Shown here piece by piece: positions 13,201-25,600 of a stretch of 64,000 bases of DNA. The translations under genes were made by a program, and so were the position numbers. The notes beneath the pieces were generated by a model that made no database searches, was not told where the DNA came from, and saw nothing but the letters and a program-made list of their open reading frames with translations. The stretch's first letter is position 1. Each line of letters begins with the position of its first letter. This DNA comes from Stictocephala bisonia (lineage: Eukaryota; Arthropoda; Insecta; Hemiptera; Membracidae), in NCBI GenBank assembly GCA_035578905.1, contig JAQJVL010000059.1, positions 2,406,636 through 2,470,635 of the forward strand. The letters run 5' to 3'.

Positions 13201-16200
13201 ACCCGAAGTCACGTTTTTGCTATTAAATGACAATTTTGTGTATAATTCCAGATTAATCTATTTTTCGTTCAACCGAATTACCTTGGTCCCATCAAATTTG
13301 GTTTAACGAGACCGTAGTGTAATTATAATATAGGTTTTGATGAAAGAAATCAAAGATTAGATCAATACAGTTAATAATGAAATATAAAGTAAGAATAGTT
13401 ACTAACAATTAATTACAGGAAAACAAACCACCGATCTTCTTTTCTTAATTGGTGATCAGAAAAGAATGTGAATGCTATACATGTACATAGAAAACCATAA
13501 AGCCTATAATTCTACAGATATTTTTAGAAATTATATGTGAAGGAATCGTGGCTGTCCTGTGAACTGATTTGATTAGTCTTAATTCTGTACATTCTGGAGT
13601 TTCATTTCAAGTGATCCATGTGAGGATTAATACCTTTCAAAAGTCAATGATACATATATTATGCTTATTAGATGCTGTCTGTATTTTATAATTAACTTAC
13701 ATTATTATAAAAACTTAGTTATTATATTGATTCTTTAAATAAAGTTCATAACCTAGTGCTAAATTGTAAGCTATGGCATTTAATATACTGCTAACAAACA
13801 CAGGATTAATAAAGACTTGTCTGTAAATTTTGTAAGCACTTACAGTGCTTGTTTCCACTCTAAATCTGGAGTGATGCATTATCGCTTCTAAAGTTTTTTC
13901 ACCTTTAATTCTTCTATTCCTTTGTGCTTACATTCTTTTCAGTTTATTGTGTTGTGTTTATAGACTGTGTAGATACATGTTGTTTTATTGTTTTAATAAT
14001 GGCTGAAAAACGTAAGAAAGTTGTAGTTACACTTCACTGTTCAGATGGGTCACTGACTCTGAGTACTGGTGACAAGGTTACTACAAGTAAGATTGCGTGA
14101 GAAACGTGTTGCCTAGTGCAACATATCAAAGGAGCGGGAAATGTAATGTTAAACACAATAAAGGGATCGGTAACTGAACATACCTTCATTAGCAGCACAT
14201 ATGTACCACTATACTCTTTTGTCATGCATATAGCAGTGGAAACCTACCTGATTTTTTACTACTGAAGAAATAAGCTACCTCTGTTTCAATCTGGTCTAGA
14301 TAAGACGATTCTGGATGATCCCCATCAAATAGTCACAAGGCCACTGTATTTTGTTGTAAATATAACAAATAATACACTATTTTTTTTTAATAAATGCCAA
14401 AGAAGTCAATGCAGTTTAAAACTGTTAACTGTTTAAATTTTGTACAGCAAAATTTTTTCAGGCCACCAAGTGCAGCTAGCAGTGTATCATCAGCTCAGAG
14501 TTCAAATATTTCAGAACCTGTCAAGAAAAATAGTGAAGATTTTGGCAAAAGTGGTTCAGGTAAGTGGTTCAGGTTCTCCTATTTACCACCATCATTTCCC
14601 TTCTTCATTTAGGAACGGAAAACAATTTCCAATTAAAATGGAAAATGGAATTGTCTCTTTCAACCCTTTGACTGGTCTGCAACGATATTTTGTTGCAACG
14701 AAAAGTTATAAATAACGATAAATCACTAAAAGTGATAGACAATGAGAAATTGCTGTTGGATTTTCGACCAAAAAATGATATGCAACAATTTATCGTTGTG
14801 CGTAGTTAATTTATTGCAATGTTATTTTGAAATGAAATGAAAATTTTTGTTATTGCTTATTCAAATGGCAAAGTTAGGACTAGACTATGTAACCTAGGAC
14901 ATAGTCCTCTCTTACACCTAACCTTTATAAAAATTACATATAATTATAAATTTACACATGATTAACTAATAGGAATTACTTAAATTTTTAAGTGAAAATA
15001 TAAAAGTAGGTATATTAATAGATAAATAAATTATGTAAAGTATCAGTTGGAAAATTTACAATAGTAAAATTATTATTTGAAAAAAAGCAATATTATACCT
15101 ATAAGCATAATGATATTTGAAAAAGTGTATTTATAAAAACAAAAAAATAATTAAACTAGTCCAAACATACATCATATTTCATTCCGCACCTTTGGTTCAG
15201 TGCCGTCAGTCTCCAAGGCCAAAAGTGAGTACGCCGGTCGATGCCTCCGGTGTGATCAGGTAGATTGTTCCACACTCGGCAAGCGGTTACTGTAAAGAAT
15301 TTGTTATATACAGAAGATCTGCGAGTGGGAATTGACAACAATGAAAATCCGTGCCAAATGTTTCTAGCACTAATTTCTGAAATAAAGGAGAAACGCTCGG
15401 AGAGATATGTCGGGGAATCATTGAGAAGAACTGAATGTGAAGTGGTAGTATATCAAACTGAAGAAGCTGATTCAATTTTAAGATAGATAAGACGTTAAAA
15501 AAGGGCGTTACATGATCTCTTTGCCTAAGATTGAAAATAAAACGAATACGATAATTTTGAGCACATACAATCTGTTTTAGAGCTCAACCGTTATGTCATT
15601 GACAACAACATCACACGACATGCACCACGGACAGTGTCCTTCTCGTGGCCTCTCAAAACATGACTTAATCTTCTGTGTGCAGGCTGTCTATTCCTAAATA
15701 TAGCCCTAAATTTATTTCTCATAGAAACTACAAACACATTAATCAAGATGTTCTTCTTAATGACGTCTGTACCTTGAACTAGAATGAAGTCCTTTTTGTT
15801 CCTGATATTGATCTTATGGTCGATAATTTTAACTGCTTGATATCATCTCTTTGTGATCGACACATCCCATTAGTTTTAAAGCGAGTTTCCAGCCAGCTGG
15901 CACCTTGGACCACTAATTTCATCCGTGATCTCTAGAAACAAAGAGACTTTGCATGTCTTAAAGCTAAGGTACCAAATCACATACAAATCACCTATTGATT
16001 GGGCTAATTACAAAAGACTGAGAAATAGAACTAAACAACAATTTCGTAATGCCAAAATTTGCTTTTATTATAGACATTTCTCAGTACTGCAATCTTCTAA
16101 GTCTTTATGGTCAAGAGTTAACACGTTCGCTGCGGCTATATGTAATAATAACTATCCGAAATACTAAAAAATATTATTATGAATAAACATACCTTATGCT

Positions 16201-19112
16201 GCCCGAAGATGATTCCAAGTCTTAAAATTGGGTTTCCGCCGCATTTTCCGTGTCTACGCCATTTTGAAAATGTTACAGCCCGGGCGGTAGTCAGCTCCTG
16301 GCGCCCTCCACCGACTGCCAACTGCATCACCGATTCACTTTCACTTCACTTTAGTCCATTAAAACAAGCCTATGACTTATAAATTACCAAAATAATAGTT
16401 TGTAGTATATAAAAAAGATATTTACATATATTTGATTTACTCTAAAAAAATTGACACAGGTACACTCTGTGATGAACTAAATTTTGAAGTGTCAGCAGTA
16501 CTAAATGAAGACTTAAAAGTTATTATTGTTTCATTATATCATTCAACATCCGGAAAATCATACAAATTTCTAGAATCCCTACAAAAATGTCTTAACTTTT
16601 TAAATTCATGGTCTTCTTATACAGTTATTATAGGAGGGGACCTGAACTCGGCCTTTGACATCACAACCAATAAACCTACAGCTAAGCAATTTCAGAATAT
16701 TCTAAGACAGTTCAATTTCTATTGTGTAAATAAAATACCTACTAGAGGTAAGAGTTGTTTAGATAACGTATTCATAAATTCTAACTTAAGTAATAGTGTA
16801 AAATGTGAGCTTTTTAACTATCCTTTCTCGGACCATAACGGTCTGATTACAAGTGTGCCTATTACAGTCAGGGATAGGTCCATACAAACCCCAACTGTTG
16901 GTTTAATCCCACAAAATATAAAAGTCCCACAGTTAGTTCTTACCGAAAAAGGTGTTCTGTCCCTCGGGGAACATTTGGCCACATATGACTGGAAACTGTA
17001 CCTAAGTAATAATGTTAATGCTTGTCAAAATTTTGAAATATTTTTTGAAATTTTTGTGGACAGTTTAAATAATAGTTTTCAACTAAAAAACAGTATTCAA
17101 TCAAATAAAAAAACTCAGAATAAACATCACTGGTACACGGATGAACTTGCCTCAATGAAGAATAAATTGTTATTCTACAATAAAATTATAAAAAGTAGTC
17201 ACAACCCTAGAGATGATATGGTTAGCCAAATGAAAAATCTCAAATATCAATATCGTACGGCTCTTAAGCAGGCAAAACTAACATGGAATGTTGGATACAT
17301 AGAGAATAGTAACAATAAGTGCAAGGCTGCCTGGAATTTGATAAATAAAAATAATAGAACCACCCCCCGTTATTCTAACTGCAATATCTCACCAGATGAA
17401 TTTAATAATTTTTTTATTGGCTCAGTTAATGGTATTCAAGATAAACTTATTAAAACTCCCATAACAGCAGACGATTTTATAAACAGAAAACATATAAATA
17501 AAGCTAATTTTAATTGGAACTATATTACCTCACATGATATTATACAAGCAGCAAAGAGACTTAACAACTCTAACAGTAAAGACATTTATAACCTTTCTAA
17601 TAGCACTCTAAAAGGGATAATCCAAACAATTGCCGTTCCTCTAGCATTCTGTATAAATAAATTACTTGAAGAAGGTGTATTTCCCAACCAGCTAAAAATA
17701 TCTAGAATATGTCCAATATATAAAAAAGGGCCAGTAAACTCTCCACAAAGTTACCGTCCCATATCAATATTGCCAATAATATCCAAAATTGTTGAAATAA
17801 TTGTGTATGACCAACTTAGTGCTTATCTTGAAGTAAATAACTATCTTAATGTAAGCCAATTCGGCTTTAGAAGGGGAATGTCAACAGTGGATGCAATGGA
17901 TGAATTAGTGCAAGAAGCCCTTCAGGCATTTGAAAAAAAGGCCTATGCTCAGGCCACTCTCTGTGACCTGAGCAAGGCCTTTGACTGTGTCAATCATAAT
18001 CACCTTTTAAACAAACTAAACTTCTATGGAGTTCAAAATTCTTGTTATAATTTTTTCCGATCATACTTACAAAATAGAAGTCAAAAAGTGTTAATTGATG
18101 GTATTTGGTCCCAAGAGTCAAAAGTCAACTTTGGCCTACCTCAGGGATCGGTGCTGGGACCTCTCCTTTTTTTAGTATCAATGAATGACCTCCCTGATTT
18201 TTTAAAAGCCAGGACAATATTATATGCTGACGACACTACTCTGGTAAATTCCGCTACAGATGTCAATGCTTTGGAAAATCTAACCGAAAACGCACTCCAC
18301 GACGCCACTATATGGTTCAATGCTAACGGATTTCTTCTGAACCAAAATAAAACCCAAAAAATTATATTTAGTTTAAAAAATAATGTCTCTGAGAGCCCTG
18401 ACTATCTTAATTCAGTTAAGTTTTTGGGGGTTCTTATTGATAACCATTTGACATGGAGCCAACACATTGACTCAATTAATCCAAGACTTAACAGGGTAAT
18501 ATATCTATTGAGAAGTCTCACAGATAAGATCCCGGAATCCTATACCAGAACAGCATATTTTGCGTACTTTCAATCAATAATACGTTATGGTCTCATACTC
18601 TGGGGAAACTGTAGTAGAATAGGGGAAATATTAATACTCCAAAAGAAAGCCGTAAGGGCTATAACTAAGTCGGAAGGGGATGAACATTGTCAACCCTTAT
18701 TTATAAGAAAAAAAATACAAACGATAATTAATCTCTATATTTTTGACTTAGCCCTATATGCAATTAAAAATCAAAGTAGTTATAAATATAGTTATGATAA
18801 TCATAACTATAACACAAGGACTAGGGATAGTGCCGTCATACATTTTTCTAGACTGAGTAAATGCCAAAATAGCCATACCATTATATCTATAAAAATATAC
18901 AACAAGTTAAAGATATTCATTGAAAAATATCCTATTTTGCAATTCAAAAACAAGCTATATAGCTGGCTATTAGAACGCCCTTTCTATAAACTAGAGGATT
19001 TTTTTGCCACTGTTTCCATAGAATTTTAGGTTTTTAGAATCTCATACAACACCTATAATAAATTATTCTTCAGTCTTTTTTTTTTAACTTTTAATATCAC
19101 ACTTTAACCAAT

Positions 19113-19188
<76 letters not shown>

Positions 19189-19651
19189 ATTTATGTGTGT
19201 GTATCTATGTGTGTATGTATATGTATGTATGGGTGTATGTGTGTATGCATGTGTATATGTATGTGTATGTATGTATATATGTATATATATAATTTAAATT
19301 TGGATTTTATATCAATAAATGTTAAATTTATGTCTAATATCACATAGTTTAAAGTTCCAAAGTGTAATCATAACTTATTCATGTAAATAGTTACTACTGG
19401 GCACAATACAAATTTCTTATTCTGTTGTTTTACTTTATGATATTATCTTTTTATTTATTTATTTTTTTTTTTTTTTTGTATGTTTGTTGTAACCTTAATT
19501 TGATACAAAGACATACAGAGATGTTAAGGAGGGTAATTGTGTAAAATATAATAATCCTTTGATCATGTTACAGTGTATTATGACTATGCTTTACTTGGCT
19601 GTAAAATGACTTTGTCAATAATCTTGTATGTTTCGTATGGCAAATAAACAA

Positions 19652-19682
<31 letters not shown>

Positions 19683-22600
19683 TACAACAGTCTGGATGTT
19701 TGTGTTTTTACACTTTATGGAAAGTGTCGAAACACTTTTCTGGGCAGGCCTTGCACACATACTTTGACTTCTTCCTGGTTTTATTCACCCTACATACATG
19801 GCAGTCTTTCTGGTGGATCCTGTTGGGATTATCAGGTCGAGGTTCAGTCATTGTTAGTGTGTTAGGGGTTCCTCGAAAGGGCATGATTGGCAGTGGATTG
19901 ACAGGTTTCGGCAGCAAGTTTTCTAGGACAGCGAGATGAAAATCATAGAATGTCCACTTATTCCTTTCTGCTGCACCAACAGTGTAGATGTTGTGCAAAG
20001 TATGTGAATTCGGCAAGAGCATGTGAATGATGTGCACCGCAAGCTTCTTATACCAGCGGAGTGTTTTCCTCTCCACTGGGTAGTATGCCATCATTTGATC
20101 GCCTCAGTCTACCCCCTTCATGAAACCATTATATTTCACTATAGGAAGAGGCTTGTCACGTACGATGTTTCGTTTGTTCATAGATTGAACCATGTCATTC
20201 TCGAATTCTGTCGAGATGTAACTAACAACCCGCTTGTCTTTCCACTTTGCGATGCACACGCCATCGGGGTACCTTGCTATGGTCTCCCCCGTTTTTAGCG
20301 TAGCAGATTTGACATCATTCGGACTGAATATACGGTCTATACGTAGTGTACAATATGTCTGTCTAGATAACAGCTTGCTATCTAACCTGAACGAATTATA
20401 ATAATTGTCCATATAGAGACTGTGGCTGACATCTAATTTCCGCTCCATTAGTTTCAACACAACATTTTCAGCGTGGCCTTTCCCTCCTAGTTCATCTACA
20501 ACTCCGCAATACACCAAAAATCTTAAAATTAGCCCATGGGGGTCGCTCAATGTGTATAATTTAATACCATACTTATGTTTCTTCCCTTTTAGATATTGGC
20601 GAAAAATAAGACAGTTCACACATGTCTATCAAACACAGTTCACACAAGGAAACAAAGAACATTAAAACTTTGTGGTAGGCCTACCACACACAGTTCACAG
20701 TCCACGGCGTGATCCGGAAGCAGACTCTCCCGGAGAGTCTGCTTCCGGATCACGCCGTGGACCGGGAAAGTCTGCTTCCGGATCACGCCGTGGGCCGTGA
20801 AATGTGTGTGGTAGGCCTACCAAAAAGTTTTAATGTTCTTTGTTTCCTTGTGTGAACTGTGTTTGATAGATTTTAATTAATTTGTGACACATCCCACTGG
20901 GACTTATTTATTTATTTATGTTCTTCAACCTGAAGATGCCGTATTCACAGCGAAACATGTAGTTAGTATTCTCACCATCACACGCTGTGAACTGTTTGAT
21001 GTGAAGGTAAAGTACACTTATTTTAGTCTATTTACAACAGTTCAGGGGCTACAAAATGGATTTTAAATATTAAAAGGCGTTAAAATTAGGGGTGTACGAG
21101 TAGCAGTTTTAGGAGTCGAGTTGAGTTTTTAGACATGAGTTTGGGTATTTTACCCTTAATTTTCAAAAATGAAAACAATGAAATGAAGTAAGCAATACAT
21201 TCTAACACTTTTTATTTAATTTGCTGAATAATTAATACAATTCAGAAAATTGTTTTAGATTCTATGAAATTATCAGTGATTAATTATAAATATTCATAAA
21301 GATATATGTTAAATAAACTGTAAAATAATATGAAAGATATATGTTAAATAAACTGTAAAATAATATGAAAGATATATGTTAAATAAACTGTAAAATAATA
21401 TGTGAAATATTTGTCATAACTTATAAAAAGGAGGCCTAAAATAAATTCAGAGTAAAAATTTAAAATTCTTAAACTAAACAAAAATTGCAATCTGGCGCTA
21501 AAAACAGTATATAATAGCCTTACCCCTAACTTTATTGCGAAAGTTTATCTATAAACTTTAATCAAATCAAACTCACAAACTTACCGCACTGTCAGTGTGA
21601 GTGTGCCACACTGTCATTGTGAGTGTGCCGCACTGTCAATGTGAGAGTGTCGCACTTTCAGTAAGCCAGCCTGTGCTTTCGCCATCAATCGGTCGGTAAA
21701 TATTCTCCCACATGTGTACCTTGGCTTTGACTGACAACACACACTCTTCTTTGTTTTATTAGTACTTTTTTAACTAAGTTATAAAATCACATTGTCTTAT
21801 AACTTGTACAGAACATGAGTCTGAGCCAATTAAAAATTGTTAAAAAAACAATGTTTAACACTTGAGAAAATGCACCTGAGCACAGATACATCTAATTTTA
21901 CCATCTGAAACTTTTAATACTCATTGTACCTTCCCAGAATAGCTTAGGTGTCCATAAAATAAGTAACATCCCTTCAGTTTAGATCAGTGAGCTTAGTGCT
22001 CAAGTGCGGGTGGTGGTCTTACAGTTATTTTTGTTAACCAGCCTTTTTATTCTAGTCGTTATTAGTTCCTCTTAAGTGTATACATCTAATATATATGAAC
22101 CATTCACAGTGTCATATAAGGGGCAAGGTTTAGGCCTTGCTAGTGCAAACTAACATATTCCTTATTGCATAACTGCATTGGCACATATCAAAATACCAAT
22201 ACAATGTATAATGTTTGTTGATGTAATAGTACCGTATACTAAACTTTTGTGATGCTTTTCTTGTAGCACATATCATGAAAAAGGACAAGACAATTTATTT
22301 GGGATTATGCATTTAATAAATATCATAGTCATACATTTCCCAAAGTTTAATTAATGGAAAATGTATTGAAAGTTGCAATGAGTTGCCCTATCTGAAACTT
22401 GTAGAGATCGTTTCACCTAGTAGCCTGCATGGACAGGCAGACACAGCCGTAGCAGAGGTTACATGACAGATCACACTGTGAGTGTCAGCTAGTAGCCTAC
22501 ATGGGCAGGCAGACACAGCCGTAGCAGAGGTTACATGACAGATCATACTGAGAGTGCCAGCCAGAAAATATCTGCTGTATTGATGATTTCATAAATAGTG

Positions 22601-25600
22601 GCGGAGTCATAAAATGAAGAAAAAAAACATACACGCATACAATTCAGTTCTTCAGTCGCGTTGCCGAAAATCGTGTAATAGGCCTACCTCACTCTCTGGC
22701 CGTTAACGAGTTGCGCACAATTCTACCTGCCTTAATTGCGCACCATGGACAGGCAGACACAGCCGTAGCAGAGGTTACATGACAGATCACACTGAGAGTG
22801 TCAGCCAGTAGCCTGCATGAACAGGCAGACTCAGCCGTAGCAAAGGTTACATGACAGATCACACTGAGAGTCTCAGCTATTCTGAATATCATTTTGCATA
22901 AAACCTTTTGTGCATTGTCACACTCTTCATTGTCGTACAATAATTGACAATGTTGTATCTGAACACAAAATGAGTAACATTCTAAATAAAAATTCTAATG
23001 ATAAAACTACATCTGCCACTAACATTGAAATAACAATACAGTAACTTCATTTTTTTTTTAGGGCGGATGCCTGTATTTGTACAAGAAGACCAGAATGACC
23101 TGTTCGCCTCAAAATCTGAAGCATCCAAAATACCTCAGAATAAAAAGCCTGTAAGTAATCCATTTTTCGATCACTTTACTTCTGTATTTCCATTGTATTT
23201 TTAGAAATGGCGTATACATTTATAAAAGGAGCTCTAGATACTTCATTTTTATATTTACTTTGATTTTAATTTCTAAAAATTATCAGGAAACTTTTGTCCC
23301 ATGCTATTTTTAGGGATTATGATAATATATCCCTATTGGATAATATATCAATATTGGAAGATATTGAAATAAAATCATACCTTGATCTTTACAACATCCA
23401 ACAATTTTTTTATTTCACATAACTTACTGCTAAACTTAGAAGAAAAAAATCTAACTTCATATCTTTTTCAACCAAACAAAGCAAACAAAAAAATTAACCT
23501 AATATTACAATTTACGATAGAGAACTGAAAAAATGAGGTGGAATAAAATATTTGGGCTTAACTGTAGACAAATATAACGTGGGACAGGAATGTAGAAAAC
23601 ATCTGCTCAATAGTAAAATCTGGGTTGTATGCTCTAAAAAATGTCTTATTTGTGTAACATCCCTGCACTAAAGTCATTATACTTTTTTTATATCCACTCA
23701 CACATTTCCTATAGAATATCTGTGAAGAGTTCAACCTCAAAAAAAAATTTAATTAAGATTCTTTGTCTGCAAAAAAAGCACTTTAGATTATTTTACATTT
23801 GAAAAAGAAAGATTTGGTAAAACATTTTTAGCCTAATTTACATTAATTTACATTTTTGCCTATAACTTCCTTATTTTTTTACATACACCTGTAAATTTTT
23901 TATATTATTAAATTTAAAAAAATCTGCATCAATAAACATAATAACTTTACGTATAAGTTATTTATTTTGTTTATAAAAATGTTAAAATGTACTTACCAAA
24001 AAAAGTTTTTGTTAATTTTTCATTTTGACTTAAAAAATCATGTTCAAAAAAATTACTAGTCCAAAAACCAGTAACTGCACTAACAACTATAGCTAACACT
24101 GAACACAAACACAAATTTTTGTAAAGTTTGGACTAAAATTAAGTTCTATTTACAGTAAACAAAAAAAATTAGCATTTGTGGTTTGGTAAGCAAAGTGCGT
24201 CGGTAAGCAAAGTTCACTACTCTAACTTGAAAAACTGAATAGCCTAGGTCGTTTCCTATCAATAGTAATGTTAAGATTAACCAAACCTGATGTTGATGGT
24301 TGATCTGGATCATATGAAGGGTCCTTATCGGTATCGTCAACAACAGAACTGTCTTCACTATCGTCTGATAATAATCCATCACTTAGATCGTCTTCGTCCA
24401 ACTAACTGTATTCTCACTTACTGGTGATCTTGACCGTTTCATTTTTTAGAAATTAGCAGTATAACATAATTCACTAATAACTATAACCTAAAATGGTAAG
24501 CAGCTGTCGTAATAATAATAATACAACAACAAACACTTGACTGACGCTACCACTGCCTGAACTGCGCATCGAGCAAAACAAACAGCTGACTTGTCAACAC
24601 CTTCTAAATCAGAAGCCAAACAATGACAACAAAATGGAAATGTTAATAAATAGTTATATATTCGTAATCTTTGTTTATTAGTGATTAATTTCGTATAAAA
24701 TATGATTCGTATAGTTTTAAAATAAAAATTACAATAACAAAATTCCAAGCGTCCTGTTATACGGACGTTAGTATTTCTCGATCGCCCAGCCCACGTCCTG
24801 ATATACGGACGTTAGTATTTCTCGGGTTTAAAAATGTAGACATACTGTATTAACTGTCTTCCGGAGGTATATTTTGTTTGTAAAATATATTATGTATATT
24901 TACAAACTATTATGTTTGTGAAAGAGTACATGCCTGAAAAAAACATCTAAAGAAACGCATAATTACAACACAAGGAGCAGAGCCTTTGTGGAGACTCGAC
25001 ACCACAACTTACAGCTCACAAAGAAAAATGCAAGTTTAACCGCGATGCAATTTTGGAGAACGCTTCCAACTTCGATTAACATGTTCACTGCGTTGTTATA
25101 ATTTCTCGGCTATTCATCCTGCGCGTCACGCGACCTTGGGGTCTTGTTGCATACCATCAGTTCAGTGTGGGACGACATCCCGAGATCTCGTTGCGCAATG
25201 GAAGTTCAGTGCACAATATCATATAATAATTGAAGATAGAGTTTTTTAGTTTATTGTTTTAGAACTCAAGTTTCTGACGTGAATGCTATGCAGGGTGTAG
25301 ATATAGCGTATAAGCACAAGGCATCGTGATCTCGTGTCGTATATAAGGAAGTACTGTAATAAATTATACTCTAGCTGAAAAATTGAGGTTATGTTGTAAA
25401 TAAAACAGACGACTCAGCAACCATGTGGAACAACTCTCCCGCCTTTTCAAACAACAGCTGACAATCTTTTTGCTAATATTGATGTTTAGTCTACCATGTG
25501 ATCGACGAGGTCTATAGGTCTTGTACTGCATATAACTAATACGTCATTACTCTTGTGCAGTATGTAAGCTATAGATCTCAAATAAGATTTAGGTTACTAT

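Larger units (their letters stand above)
5989..14461 (+). other. WASHC2 intron, 8.5 kb
   Basis: Holds a mariner (6302-7245), the macro-domain LINE (7815-11930), a pogo-like element (12305-13319) and a possible transposase relic at 13999. I recognise nothing at 7250-7720, 11930-12300 or 13330-13990. Confidence 0.7.
16400..19680 (+). mobile_element. LINE, 5'-truncated, with long intact ORF
   Basis: The body codes for endonuclease (C-terminal half) and RT (16432-19029). The 3' region holds an (AT)n/(GTAT)n tract and ends CAATAATCTTGTATGTTTCG then CAAATAAACAAT and an (ATT)n tail at 19650-19680. The tail block (GACTTTGTCAAT...ATGGCAAA) recurs at 49050-49110, marking one LINE family. The long uninterrupted frame points to a recent insertion. 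Confidence 0.82.
14560..23061 (+). other. WASHC2 intron, 8.5 kb
   Basis: Holds LINE pieces at 15156-16117, the open-frame LINE (16400-19680), a piggyBac relic, a compound palindrome and three tandem arrays. I see nothing recognisable at 14560-15150, 20880-21300 or 21670-22420. Confidence 0.7.

Noticed and set aside
20884..21066. 60-residue open frame after the palindrome
   Set aside because: It includes a repeat-like GAAGATGCC...GCGAAACATG block and no protein features.
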